Source of the DNA: Mesorhizobium sp.
GTDB taxonomy: Bacteria > Pseudomonadota > Alphaproteobacteria > Rhizobiales > Rhizobiaceae
Assembly: GCF_004962245.1 (NCBI RefSeq)
Contig: NZ_SUHQ01000031.1
Coordinates: 1 to 64,000 of the forward strand
DNA length: 64,000 bases
Reading direction: 5' to 3'
Under the pieces are notes generated by a model. It made no database searches. It saw only the letters and a list, made by a program, of their open reading frames with translations, and was not told the DNA's origin. Numbering within the stretch: position 1 is the first letter of the stretch; the number at the start of each line of letters is the position of its first letter. Both the position numbers and the translations under genes were made by a program. Below are positions 1-8,184 of this stretch, piece after piece.

Positions 1-85
1 GCCAACTATTTCAACAACGCAGGATATGCTTCCGTCAAAACCTGAAACGCTCTAGAACGACGCCGTCGCCGGCCATCCGGTTTTG

Positions 86-1636
86 TCATTCCCCGATTTG
101 GCTCGTCGAACGTTCGTTGAGCATCTCGCCCGTTTGCGCATCGATCGCCGCCAGGCTGACCTCATAGCCCCACAGGCTGCGGATATGACGCAGGGCGGCG
201 TCGCGGCTGGCCTCTTCCAGCATGATGCCGTCCTTCACCTTGTGCTCCAGTCGCAACTGTCGGTCGCCGCGCAGATCCACATCCACCACCTGGATATCCG
301 GCCGGCTCGCGCCAATGTCGTAGCTCTGGGCGAGCCCGGCGCGAATCTTTTCGTAGCCACGCTCATTGTGTATCGACGCGACTTCGTAATGCGGTTCGCT
401 CGCGGCGTCGGCGAGGATAAAGAACCGCCATTTCCGCATCAGCGCGGGGCTCAGATACTGGCGGATGAAAGACTCGTCGCGATGGTTCGCCCACGCGTCG
501 AGCAGAGTTTCGCGCCAATTGCCGTTGCCGGCGATATCGGGGAACCAGTCACGGTCCTCGGCGGTCGGCTCAGTCGATATGCGCTGGATGTCCTGCATCA
601 TGTCGAGGCCCAAGGCATAAGGATTGATGCCGGAAAAACGCGGATCGTCGAACGCCGGCTGGAAGACCACGTTCGAATGGTTGCGCAGGATTTCCAGCAT
701 CGCGCCTTCGCTGATCCGGCCGCGATCGAACAGCATGTTCATGAGTGTGTAGTGCACGAAGGTGGCGCAGCCTTCATTCATCACCTGCGTTTGCCGCTGC
801 GGATAGAAATATTGCGCGATGACGCGGACGATCCTGATGATTTCACGCTGCCAGGGCTCCAGGACGAGGCTGTTCTTTTCCAGGAAGTAGAGCAGGTTCT
901 CCTCGGGCAGCTTGAGCGTTTTCTTCCGCTCCGCCATGCCGAGATCCTTTTCGCCGGCACTGCTCCCGCCCTTCGAAGCCGGGAGCGTGCGCCACAGATC
1001 GTTGTAGGAGCGCTCTTCGTACTCCAGGCGCTCACGAACGCCCTCACGCTGCCGCTCCGACGACAGCTTCGGCGGCCGGTGATATCTGAACACGCCCTGT
1101 TCCATCAGCGCGTGGGCCGCATCGAGGATGGCCTCCACCGCGGCGACGCCGTGCCGCTCCTCGCAATGGGCGATGTAACCCTTGGCGAAGTCCAGATAAC
1201 TCAGGATCGCGCCGGCGTCCGTCCACTGCCGGAACAGATGATTGTTCTTGAAGAAATGATTATGGCCAAGCGCTGCATGGGCTGTCACCAGGGCCTGCAG
1301 GGCCATCGTGTTTTCCTCCATCAGGTAGACGATGCAGGGGTTGGAATTGATGACCAGTTCATAGGCGAGCCCCCGCCCGCCTTTGCGATAGAGCAACTCC
1401 TGGTAGAGGAAATGCTTGCCGAAGGACCAGTGACGATACATCAGCGGCATGCCGACCGAGGAATAGGCGTCGAGCATCTGCTGGGATGAGATGATCTCCA
1501 TCTGCACCGGATAGACGTCGAGGTGAAGCTCTTCGATCGCGAGCGCCTCGATGGCTTCGTGGACACGCGACAGTGCCTTGAAATCCCAGCCGGACCCGGA
1601 AAAGAGCAAACCGGATTTGCTGGCTTGCCTGGCCAT
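86..1636 (-). CDS. spoVR: SpoVR family protein (YcgB-like)
   Basis: A 516-residue cytoplasmic protein of the SpoVR/YcgB family, whose E. coli member is about 510 residues. The N-terminal part reads like the family throughout, for example WSFGKHFLYQELLY followed by ELVINSNPC and a run around HNHFFKNNHLFRQW. The biochemical role is not known. The family is named after a Bacillus spore cortex gene but is common in non-sporulating Proteobacteria next to prkA and yeaH, where it is linked to starvation and stationary-phase stress. It is the last gene of that trio here. Longer starts exist, but ATG at 1636 has AAGGGG six bases upstream and begins 11 bases after the yeaH stop, so I prefer it to the adjacent ATG at 1642. 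Confidence 0.93.
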   Translation of the reverse strand: MARQASKSGLLFSGSGWDFKALSRVHEAIEALAIEELHLDVYPVQMEIISSQQMLDAYSSVGMPLMYRHWSFGKHFLYQELLYRKGGRGLAYELVINSNPCIVYLMEENTMALQALVTAHAALGHNHFFKNNHLFRQWTDAGAILSYLDFAKGYIAHCEERHGVAAVEAILDAAHALMEQGVFRYHRPPKLSSERQREGVRERLEYEERSYNDLWRTLPASKGGSSAGEKDLGMAERKKTLKLPEENLLYFLEKNSLVLEPWQREIIRIVRVIAQYFYPQRQTQVMNEGCATFVHYTLMNMLFDRGRISEGAMLEILRNHSNVVFQPAFDDPRFSGINPYALGLDMMQDIQRISTEPTAEDRDWFPDIAGNGNWRETLLDAWANHRDESFIRQYLSPALMRKWRFFILADAASEPHYEVASIHNERGYEKIRAGLAQSYDIGASRPDIQVVDVDLRGDRQLRLEHKVKDGIMLEEASRDAALRHIRSLWGYEVSLAAIDAQTGEMLNERSTSQIGE

Positions 1637-1647
1637 CGGCATCCCCT

Positions 1648-2955
1648 TCAAGCGCTCTTCTGGACGACCGGCTGCCTGGCGAACAGCTGGCGAAAGACCG
1701 GATAGATGTCGGCTGCGGTGGCGATGCGGCTCATCTGGAAATTCGGCCATTTCAGGTTGACCGCGCTGTAGGCGCGCCAGAGCGAGGTCCCGTTCTCAGT
1801 GGCTCCGAAGATATGGGTCTCGCGTTCGTCGATGATCTCGACATAGGCAAAATACTGGCACAGGCGCATGATCTGGCCATCCATGAGGGCTATGCAGCGC
1901 TCAGAATCGGTGGCGAAATTGTCCCCGTCCGATGCCTGGGCGGCATAGATGTTCCACTCGTTGCTGGGATAGCGCTCCTCGATGATGCGGCGCATCTCTT
2001 CGAGTGCCGTGGAAACGACCGTGCCACCGCTTTGCGTATTGTAGAAGAAGGTCTCCTCGTCCACCTCCTGCGCCTCGTGCGTATGGCGGATGAAGACGAT
2101 TTCGGTGCGGTCGTAACGCCGTTTTAGGAAGAGGTGCAGCAGCACGAAGAAGCGCTTGGCCAGATCCTTCTCGCGCTCGCCCATCGAACCGGATACGTCC
2201 ATGAGACAGAACATGACGGCGTTGGCATTCGGCACGGGCCGGGCGTCGAAGCGGTTGAAGCGGATGTCGACAGGGTCGACAAAGGCGATCCGCTTGCGGC
2301 GGCGCTCAAGTCGCTCGAGCTCTTCCTGCAACGTTGCAATACGCTGGCGTGCCGCCGCGCTCTGGGGCTCTGCCTCCAGGATTGCGACTTCCTTCGCAAT
2401 CGCATCAAGCTCCTCCTGCTTGGGACGCCTGAGCGCAATCCGGCGGCCATGGCTGTTTCGCATCGTGCGCCCGACATTGATGTTGGTCGGGGAACCGGTC
2501 GCGGCGAAGCCGGCCCGGCGCGGCTTGAAGGCAAGTATCTCCTTGAGATTGAGCTTGACCATGTCGGGAAGTTCGAGATCCTCGAAGAAGAGATCGAGCA
2601 CCTCCTCGCGCGAGAGCACGAAACGAAAATCGTCTTCCGAGACCGTTTTCCCCGGAGATGATCCGCCGCCGCCCTGGCCGGGCTTGGGAACGCGGTCGCC
2701 TGGGGCGAAATGCTTGTTGCCCGGCAGGATGTGCTGCCGCCTGCCGCTGTCCTTCGCATCGGTAAAGCTCGGCTCGGCTGTGCCCCTCGCCGGCATGGAG
2801 ACGGTGTGCTCGCTATCCACGTCGGCGATCCTGCCGGTGCGGATCTTGTCCCGGATGCTTCGCTTCAGCTCTTCGCGCGCACGCTTCAGGAAGCGCTGGC
2901 GGTTGCCGAGGCTCTTATCCTTCGGGTTCAGTCGGCGATCGATAAAGATCGGCAT
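1648..2955 (-). CDS. yeaH: YeaH/YhbH family (DUF444) VWA-type protein
   Basis: A 435-residue protein of the DUF444/YeaH family. The N-terminus begins MPIFIDRRLNPKDKS, typical of the family. A charged, glycine-rich linker (residues about 55-105) follows, then a predicted coiled coil (about 178-222). The C-terminal half is a von Willebrand A-like domain with the metal-binding motif DVSGS at residues 253-257. VWA proteins of this kind work as partners of AAA+ ATPases, so a physical or functional link to the PrkA kinase encoded just upstream (gap 19 bases) is likely. Together with spoVR it forms the usual prkA-yeaH-spoVR operon. Assignment is confident; the molecular activity is unknown. Confidence 0.94.
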   Translation of the reverse strand: MPIFIDRRLNPKDKSLGNRQRFLKRAREELKRSIRDKIRTGRIADVDSEHTVSMPARGTAEPSFTDAKDSGRRQHILPGNKHFAPGDRVPKPGQGGGGSSPGKTVSEDDFRFVLSREEVLDLFFEDLELPDMVKLNLKEILAFKPRRAGFAATGSPTNINVGRTMRNSHGRRIALRRPKQEELDAIAKEVAILEAEPQSAAARQRIATLQEELERLERRRKRIAFVDPVDIRFNRFDARPVPNANAVMFCLMDVSGSMGEREKDLAKRFFVLLHLFLKRRYDRTEIVFIRHTHEAQEVDEETFFYNTQSGGTVVSTALEEMRRIIEERYPSNEWNIYAAQASDGDNFATDSERCIALMDGQIMRLCQYFAYVEIIDERETHIFGATENGTSLWRAYSAVNLKWPNFQMSRIATAADIYPVFRQLFARQPVVQKSA

Positions 2956-2974
2956 GGAACCATCCCGGCCGGGC

Positions 2975-4924
2975 TCAACCCGCCTTGTTCACCCGCATGT
3001 ACCAGTCCACCAGCCGGCGAACCTGACGTTCGGTGTAGCCGCGTTCGACCATCCGGTGCACGAACTCGTTGTGCCGCTTCTCTGTTACACCGTCCTGCTT
3101 GGAACCGAAGCTGATCACCGGGAGCAAATCCTCGACTTGGCCGAACATCCGCTTCTCGATGACTTCGCGCAGCTTTTCATAGCTTGTCCATGACGGGTTG
3201 TGGCCCTGGTTCCTCGCCCGGGCGCGCAACGTGAACTTCACGACCTCGTTGCGGAAGTCCTTGGGATTGGCAATGCCGGCCGGCTTTTCGATTTGCGACA
3301 GTTCGTTGTCCAATACCCCGCGATTGAGGAGCTGACCGGTATCCGGGTCCTTGTAATCCTGATCCTCGATCCAGGCATCGGCGTAGGCGATGTAGCGGTC
3401 GAACAGGTTCTGACCATATTCGCTGTACGATTCCAGATAGGCCTTCTGGATCTCATGGCCGATGAATTCGGCATAGCGCGTGGCGAGTTCCGACTTTATG
3501 AAGTCGAGATAGGCGGCTTCCGTTTCCTTCGGGAACTGCTCGCGTTTGATCGCCTCCTCCAGAATGTACATCAGATGCACGGGATCCGCGGCCACCTCTT
3601 TGGTGTCGTAGTTGAATGTCTGCGACAGGATCTTGAAAGCAAAGCGCGTGCTGACGCCCGTCATGCCTTCGTCGACTCCGGCGGCGTCGCGGTATTCCTG
3701 AACCGACTTCGCCTTGGGGTCTACGTCCTTGAGGTTCTCGCCGTCATAAACGCGCATCTTCGTGTAGAGCGGCGAATTGTCGTGCTCGGCCAGACGGGTC
3801 GAGACGGTGAACCGGCTGAGAATGTCCAGCACCTCCGGAGCGCAGGGGCTGGAGGCCAATTCGCTTTCGCGCAGCAGCTTTTCGTAGATCTGCCTTTCTT
3901 CGGTGACCCGCAGGCAGTAAGGCACCTTGACCACCAGGATACGGTCGAGGAACGCCTCGTTGTTCTTGTTGTTCTTGAACTGCAGCCATTCCGACTCGTT
4001 GGAATGGGCCACGATGATGCCCTGATAGGGGAAAGCGCCGAAGTTTTCCGTGCCGTTGTAGCTGCCTTCCTGGGTCGCGGTCAGCAACGGATGCAGGACC
4101 TTGATCGGCGCCTTGAACATCTCGACGAACTCGAGCAATCCTTGCGTGGTCCGGTTCAGGCCGCCGCTGTAGGAATAGGCGTCCGGATCGGATTGACTGA
4201 AATTCTCGAGTTGTCTTATGTCGACCTTGCCGACCAGGGCCGAAACGTCCTGGTTGTTCTCATCGCCCGGCTCGGTCTTGGCAATGCCGATCTGGCGCAG
4301 CCGTGAAGGCATCAGCTTGACGACGCTGAACTTGGAGATGTCGCCGGACAGCTCATCGAGGCGCTTGGCCGCCCACGGCGAGATCAGGCCGTTCAGCCGG
4401 CGCCGCGCGATGCCGTATTTGTCCTCCAAAAGATCGGCCATGCGGTCGGGATGGAAAAGCCCGAGCGGCGATTCGAAAACCGGGCTGATCTGGTCGCCCA
4501 CCTTCAGCGTGTAGATCGGACGCTGCTCCATCAGCTTCTTCAGCCGTTCGGCGAGCGAGGATTTGCCGCCGCCGACAGGGCCGAGCAGATAGAGAATCTG
4601 CTTGCGTTCCTCGAGCCCTTGAGAGGCATAGCGGAAATAACCGGCGATACGCTCGATCGTGTCCTCCATGCCATAAAACTCGGCGAAGGAGGGATACACC
4701 TTGATCGTCCTGTTCGAGAAAATGCGGCCGAGCCGCTCATCCATGCTGGTGTCGATCAGGGTGGGCTCGCCGATCGCCTCGACCATCCGTTCAGGCGCCG
4801 AGGCGTACATCGATTTATCCTCGCGGCAGGCGAGGAGATATTGCTGGATGCTTATCTCCTCCTGCGCCGCATTCGTGTAAATCTCCGAAAACAGATCGAA
4901 GACGTCGGAGTGGTTCTCGCGCAT
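2975..4924 (-). CDS. prkA: PrkA family serine protein kinase / AAA+ ATPase (YeaG)
   Basis: A 649-residue protein of the PrkA/YeaG family, close to the normal length of about 640. The AAA domain has a Walker A loop GPVGGGKS at residues 115-122, preceded by the family sequence KVYPSFAEFYGMEDTIERI. The C-terminal third is the PrkA-specific region related to cAMP-dependent kinases. Members are reported to be serine kinases or AAA+ proteases acting in nutrient stress; which activity applies here cannot be read from sequence. The ATG at 4924 has GCGAGGA six bases upstream. It is the first gene of prkA-yeaH-spoVR, transcribed away from the YbhB gene across a 252-base intergenic region. That region contains a 15-base palindrome, ATGGAA-CGT-TTCCAT, at 5082-5096, but no promoter I can name. 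Confidence 0.95.
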   Translation of the reverse strand: MRENHSDVFDLFSEIYTNAAQEEISIQQYLLACREDKSMYASAPERMVEAIGEPTLIDTSMDERLGRIFSNRTIKVYPSFAEFYGMEDTIERIAGYFRYASQGLEERKQILYLLGPVGGGKSSLAERLKKLMEQRPIYTLKVGDQISPVFESPLGLFHPDRMADLLEDKYGIARRRLNGLISPWAAKRLDELSGDISKFSVVKLMPSRLRQIGIAKTEPGDENNQDVSALVGKVDIRQLENFSQSDPDAYSYSGGLNRTTQGLLEFVEMFKAPIKVLHPLLTATQEGSYNGTENFGAFPYQGIIVAHSNESEWLQFKNNKNNEAFLDRILVVKVPYCLRVTEERQIYEKLLRESELASSPCAPEVLDILSRFTVSTRLAEHDNSPLYTKMRVYDGENLKDVDPKAKSVQEYRDAAGVDEGMTGVSTRFAFKILSQTFNYDTKEVAADPVHLMYILEEAIKREQFPKETEAAYLDFIKSELATRYAEFIGHEIQKAYLESYSEYGQNLFDRYIAYADAWIEDQDYKDPDTGQLLNRGVLDNELSQIEKPAGIANPKDFRNEVVKFTLRARARNQGHNPSWTSYEKLREVIEKRMFGQVEDLLPVISFGSKQDGVTEKRHNEFVHRMVERGYTERQVRRLVDWYMRVNKAG

Positions 4925-5176
4925 GGTATCCTCGCCCCGGCCGGTCTGGTTGCTGTCGCCTCATCCTTCAACTGTCGGAAAGCCTTTGTGGTTCCCTCTC
5001 TTCACGTAGTGAGTCTGTGACAGGATGTTAGGGGTCCAGACAGATATCGTCAAAGGAAACCAGCCAGCGAATGCTCGCAGGATGGAACGTTTCCATGGGA
5101 TGTCCATTCCTCCATCAGCGCGCTTGCCGAGCAGCAAGTTCGCCGCGAACAAGCTGTTTTTCTGGAGGAGTGAACC

Positions 5177-5647
5177 ATGCCTCTTACGCTCAGCAGTTCC
5201 GCCTTTGCCGACGGCGAAAAAATTCCCGAGAGATATACGCGTGACGGAAAGAACGTATCCCCGCCGCTGAAATGGTCAGGTGTGCCGGGCAAGGCGAAGA
5301 GCCTCGCTCTCGTCATGCAGGATCCCGATGCGCCGAACGGAAACTTCGGTCACTGGGCCGTGTTCAACATCCCGCCTGACGTCGGCGAACTGCCCGACGC
5401 TGAGAGTGGCAAGCCCGGTCCTGAAGCGCTCAGGCAAGCCACGAACGACTTCGGCAACGCTTACTATGACGGTCCTGAGCCGCCGGTCGGACACGGGGTT
5501 CATCATTACCATTTCCGGCTTGCCGCGCTCGACACGCCGAGCCTCGCGATTCCGGCGGCCGCGGGCGTGGCGCGCATCTGGCAAGAAGCGCAAAAACATG
5601 TGCTGGAGGAAGCGGAATTGGTGGGGACATACGAACGCAACGAATGA
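5177..5647 (+). CDS. YbhB/YbcL family Raf-kinase-inhibitor-like protein (PEBP)
   Basis: A 156-residue protein of the phosphatidylethanolamine-binding/YbhB family. The two family signatures are present: DPDAPNGNFGHW at residues 49-60 and GHGVHHYHF at 105-113, which together form the anion-binding pocket. No signal peptide is seen, so it is probably cytoplasmic. The family binds small anions or phospholipids, but a physiological ligand is unknown in bacteria. The ATG at 5177 has a strong GGAGGAG ribosome site. The gene is divergent from prkA and convergent with the acetyltransferase gene that ends at 5824. Nothing in the context assigns a pathway. Confidence 0.92.
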   Translation: MPLTLSSSAFADGEKIPERYTRDGKNVSPPLKWSGVPGKAKSLALVMQDPDAPNGNFGHWAVFNIPPDVGELPDAESGKPGPEALRQATNDFGNAYYDGPEPPVGHGVHHYHFRLAALDTPSLAIPAAAGVARIWQEAQKHVLEEAELVGTYERNE

Positions 5648-5748
5648 ATTTGACGGCGCGCAGGTCATGCGCGATCTCTTGCCTCGACCAGGCGAGAGGG
5701 TCTAATCCAATGTCACGCCCCCGCAGAGCGGAACCGCGTGTCCTCGAA

Positions 5749-5794
5749 TGTCCGATTTTTGTCTCGCTGCTGCTAGATTCCAATCTATCGGACA
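5749..5794. repeat. Nested inverted repeat between convergent genes
   Basis: The outer arms TGTCCGAT (5749-5756) and ATCGGACA (5787-5794) are perfect inverted repeats. Inside lies a second palindrome, TAGATT-CC-AATCTA (5774-5787), which shares one base with the right outer arm. The element sits in the 176-base gap between ybhB and the CelD-like gene, which converge. It could be a terminator or an operator, but neither strand shows a clean run of T after the stem. Confidence 0.4.
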
Positions 5795-5823
5795 CACGGC
5801 GCTCTGGCGCGATCAAGCCGAAA

Positions 5824-6954
5824 TCAAGGTGTCGGTACCAATCCGCGTCCACGTACATGCCGGACCGTCTGACGCATACGATCGGCAAGGGAGGCGAGCG
5901 AGCCTTGCGCCGTGCGCGTCCCAAGAACCGATTGCAGGACAACACCCTGCGTTGCGAACTTGTGCTTGAACGACTCGGCGCCACAGAGGAAGTCGACCGT
6001 GCCCAGGCCGTGATCGATCGACCACTGTATATAGTCCATCATCAGGATCATGCCCGGCGACGCTTGGCCGAAATCCGGATCGAATGTGGTCACGAACGCC
6101 ATCATGGTGTGGTGCTGGACGAAATTGATGGAGACTGCGACCATCGCGCCATCGCATTCAAGTACGAAAATGTGCAGCACGCCGGCACGCGCCAGCGCGT
6201 CGACGAGTGCCGCGAGCACTGGTGCTCCCTCTTCGAAAAGCTGGGATTCACGCTTGTGCTGCACCAGCCATCTGCGCTTCAGGGCAGCGAGCCGGTCCAG
6301 GACCGGCTGCAGTGGCTCGTCGGGCGCAAGCAGGCGAAATTTCACTTCTCCGGCTTCTTCCAACGTCTTGACGCCGCGCCGATAGTTCTGCCGCGTCTTT
6401 TTCGACTGCGCCGCTAACCATGCGGCTCCGCTCTCCCACTGTCCGGTGACGCGGTAACTGATTTCCTCTCTGTGATTGGGGCGGAGCCTGACGCCGCCCG
6501 AGGTATCCAGAGTGAAAATTCTGCGGGCCGCCGCACCCGGCAACAGACGATTGAGAAAGGCAAGATCGAAGCCACCGGCGTTACAGATCTGGACCCATAC
6601 GTCCCGCAGGGCCGACAGCGAGCATTCCGGAGCAACGAGAATGTCCCCGTAATCGGTATAGCTGCCGGCCGCCCATTCGAGAAACCGCAGGCCTTTGCGC
6701 TTGCCGATCGCCAGGGGAACGACAGCAACGAGCCTGTCGCCGTTCCAGACCAGGCCGATCCGCAGCGCGCGCTGGTCACGGTCCGCCACGGTACTCCACC
6801 ATGCCGAAATCCAGGCATGACTCTGAAAGATCAGCCCGTCGGTGCGATGCCAAAGATGTATCCAATCGGCTTCGACCGCAGCCAGGCGATCCGCCGAACG
6901 GACAATTTCCAGGCGCTCTGCGCTCGAAACGTCAATCGGAACAATGGTGTTCAT
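5824..6954 (-). CDS. CelD/BcsL-type GNAT N-acetyltransferase
   Basis: A 376-residue protein resembling the CelD/BcsL family, a double-GNAT (FemAB-like) acyltransferase fold found in cellulose and other exopolysaccharide clusters. The N-terminal half contains LIFQSHAWISAWW, typical of the family. The C-terminal half carries the acyl-CoA-binding GNAT lobe, including DFLCGAESFKHKFAT near residue 330. The likely job is to acylate a sugar of the exopolysaccharide or its lipid-linked precursor in the cytoplasm; the acceptor is unknown. Its ATG overlaps the stop of the upstream hydroxylase gene by four bases (ATGA at 6951-6954), so the two are probably translated together. It would be the last gene of a minus-strand unit that starts with the heparinase-like gene. 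Confidence 0.8.
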   Translation of the reverse strand: MNTIVPIDVSSAERLEIVRSADRLAAVEADWIHLWHRTDGLIFQSHAWISAWWSTVADRDQRALRIGLVWNGDRLVAVVPLAIGKRKGLRFLEWAAGSYTDYGDILVAPECSLSALRDVWVQICNAGGFDLAFLNRLLPGAAARRIFTLDTSGGVRLRPNHREEISYRVTGQWESGAAWLAAQSKKTRQNYRRGVKTLEEAGEVKFRLLAPDEPLQPVLDRLAALKRRWLVQHKRESQLFEEGAPVLAALVDALARAGVLHIFVLECDGAMVAVSINFVQHHTMMAFVTTFDPDFGQASPGMILMMDYIQWSIDHGLGTVDFLCGAESFKHKFATQGVVLQSVLGTRTAQGSLASLADRMRQTVRHVRGRGLVPTP

Positions 6955-7946
6955 GAAGAGGAATGATCCTGTGGCTGAGCAATGACATCGGGACGCCTCT
7001 GGAACAGTCGGACGAGATGCCCCCCCATCTTCTTGAGCGGCAGGATGTAAAGCCCAAAGAGCGATTGATAATCGCGCACATCCCGATCCATCAGGCCAAA
7101 CTTCAGGTCTTCATCCGGGTCCGGGACGAAGTGCGTTCCGAAGAGGCGATCCCAGAACGAAAAAAGCAGGCCAAAATTCTTGTCATAGTGGCGAGGGTCG
7201 ATGCTGTGGTGCACCTGGTGCCAGTGCGGACACAAGATGATGTTGTTCAACGGGCCGAAGGAGATCTTGAAATGGGTGTGGCGAACAAAGTCCATCATCA
7301 GGATGTTGCGGATGACATAGACATTGATGCCGAAGATAGCGATCTCTACCGGATCGAGCGCGATCAGGCTCCATATGCCGAAGCAGATCCCCGGGATGAC
7401 GCCATCCCAGATACGGTTCATCAGATCGTCCAGCGGATGAACCCGATCCTTGGTGATTCCCACCATCACTTCGGCCGAATGATGCACTTTGTGCAATTCC
7501 CACAGGAACGGGAAGCGGTGCTGGGCGACATGGTAGATATAATATGAAATATCGTAGGCGATCAGCATGGTTGCGGTGAAGATGACGATTGTCACCGGTC
7601 CGGCCGGGCCGCCGATGAGCGGCGCCTGGATATCGAAAAGCCAGCCGACTGCCTGGTGTGTCCCGTAGCCTACGGCGGCAACGAAGGTGACGCCGGCAGG
7701 GATGAGCAGGAAAGGCATCATCGCGCGTTTTGTGACCCAAAATAGAACATCCGCTCGCGCCGACGGGTGCAGGATGACTTCCGCCGGGAAGGCGAAATCG
7801 AAAAAATCCCTGACGGATTTATGCTCGACAGTTCGCCAGTAAGCGACCACCGCGCTCCCCAAAGCCGTGAGGAGAAGCAGGCCGAGAGTCAGAAAATTGA
7901 CGTTCGAGAGCTTTTCCACAATCACTCTGGCAAGTTCGGAAAACAT
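6951..7946 (-). CDS. Sterol desaturase/fatty acid hydroxylase superfamily protein
   Basis: A 331-residue integral membrane di-iron enzyme of the fatty acid hydroxylase superfamily. The histidine boxes are complete: HVAQH at 139-143, HKVHH at 152-156, HTH at 223-225 and HWHQVHH at 241-247. Transmembrane segments are predicted near 18-38, 76-95, 118-138 and 183-215. Such enzymes hydroxylate or desaturate lipids using O2; the substrate here is unknown. I chose ATG 7946 over longer readings because the hydrophobic N-terminus begins there and CAGGAG lies about 11 bases upstream. It sits inside an exopolysaccharide island, so it may modify a lipid carrier, a lipid anchor or a membrane lipid needed for the polymer. 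Confidence 0.85.
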   Translation of the reverse strand: MFSELARVIVEKLSNVNFLTLGLLLLTALGSAVVAYWRTVEHKSVRDFFDFAFPAEVILHPSARADVLFWVTKRAMMPFLLIPAGVTFVAAVGYGTHQAVGWLFDIQAPLIGGPAGPVTIVIFTATMLIAYDISYYIYHVAQHRFPFLWELHKVHHSAEVMVGITKDRVHPLDDLMNRIWDGVIPGICFGIWSLIALDPVEIAIFGINVYVIRNILMMDFVRHTHFKISFGPLNNIILCPHWHQVHHSIDPRHYDKNFGLLFSFWDRLFGTHFVPDPDEDLKFGLMDRDVRDYQSLFGLYILPLKKMGGHLVRLFQRRPDVIAQPQDHSSS

Positions 7947-8184
7947 CGGTGCGGTGGCTCCTGGGGTTGTGAGAAGGCGATCCGGCGGACTGCAAGCAAA
8001 AGAAATGCCAAACTCACCGCATGTTGCCTGCAACCAGTGGTTTCTGCGGATGCAACGGGCAAAGCATGCCGGATTGCGCCAAACTAGCAGGTCAACCGTA
8101 ACAAAACCGCTAAATGTCCGAACGTAATTAATGTCGAATATGGCTGGAACACCGGAAGGTGCCGCTGTGCTGCAGCGCCAGTCC

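Noticed and set aside
1..85. Possible gene or RNA at the left edge
   Set aside because: The 85 bases after the spoVR stop hold no frame, hairpin or motif I can support.
83..1489. Long plus-strand reading frame of 468 codons opposite spoVR
   Set aside because: It lies antisense to a recognised gene, has no family-like sequence and arises from the strong third-position GC bias; the same holds for many other long opposite-strand frames, for example 3200-4306, 10121-11491, 18054-19112 and 35072-36538.
4925..5176. EcfG-type general stress promoter (GGAAC-N16/17-CGTT) before prkA or the YbhB gene
   Set aside because: A GGAAC occurs at 5085 but no correctly spaced CGTT follows on either strand.
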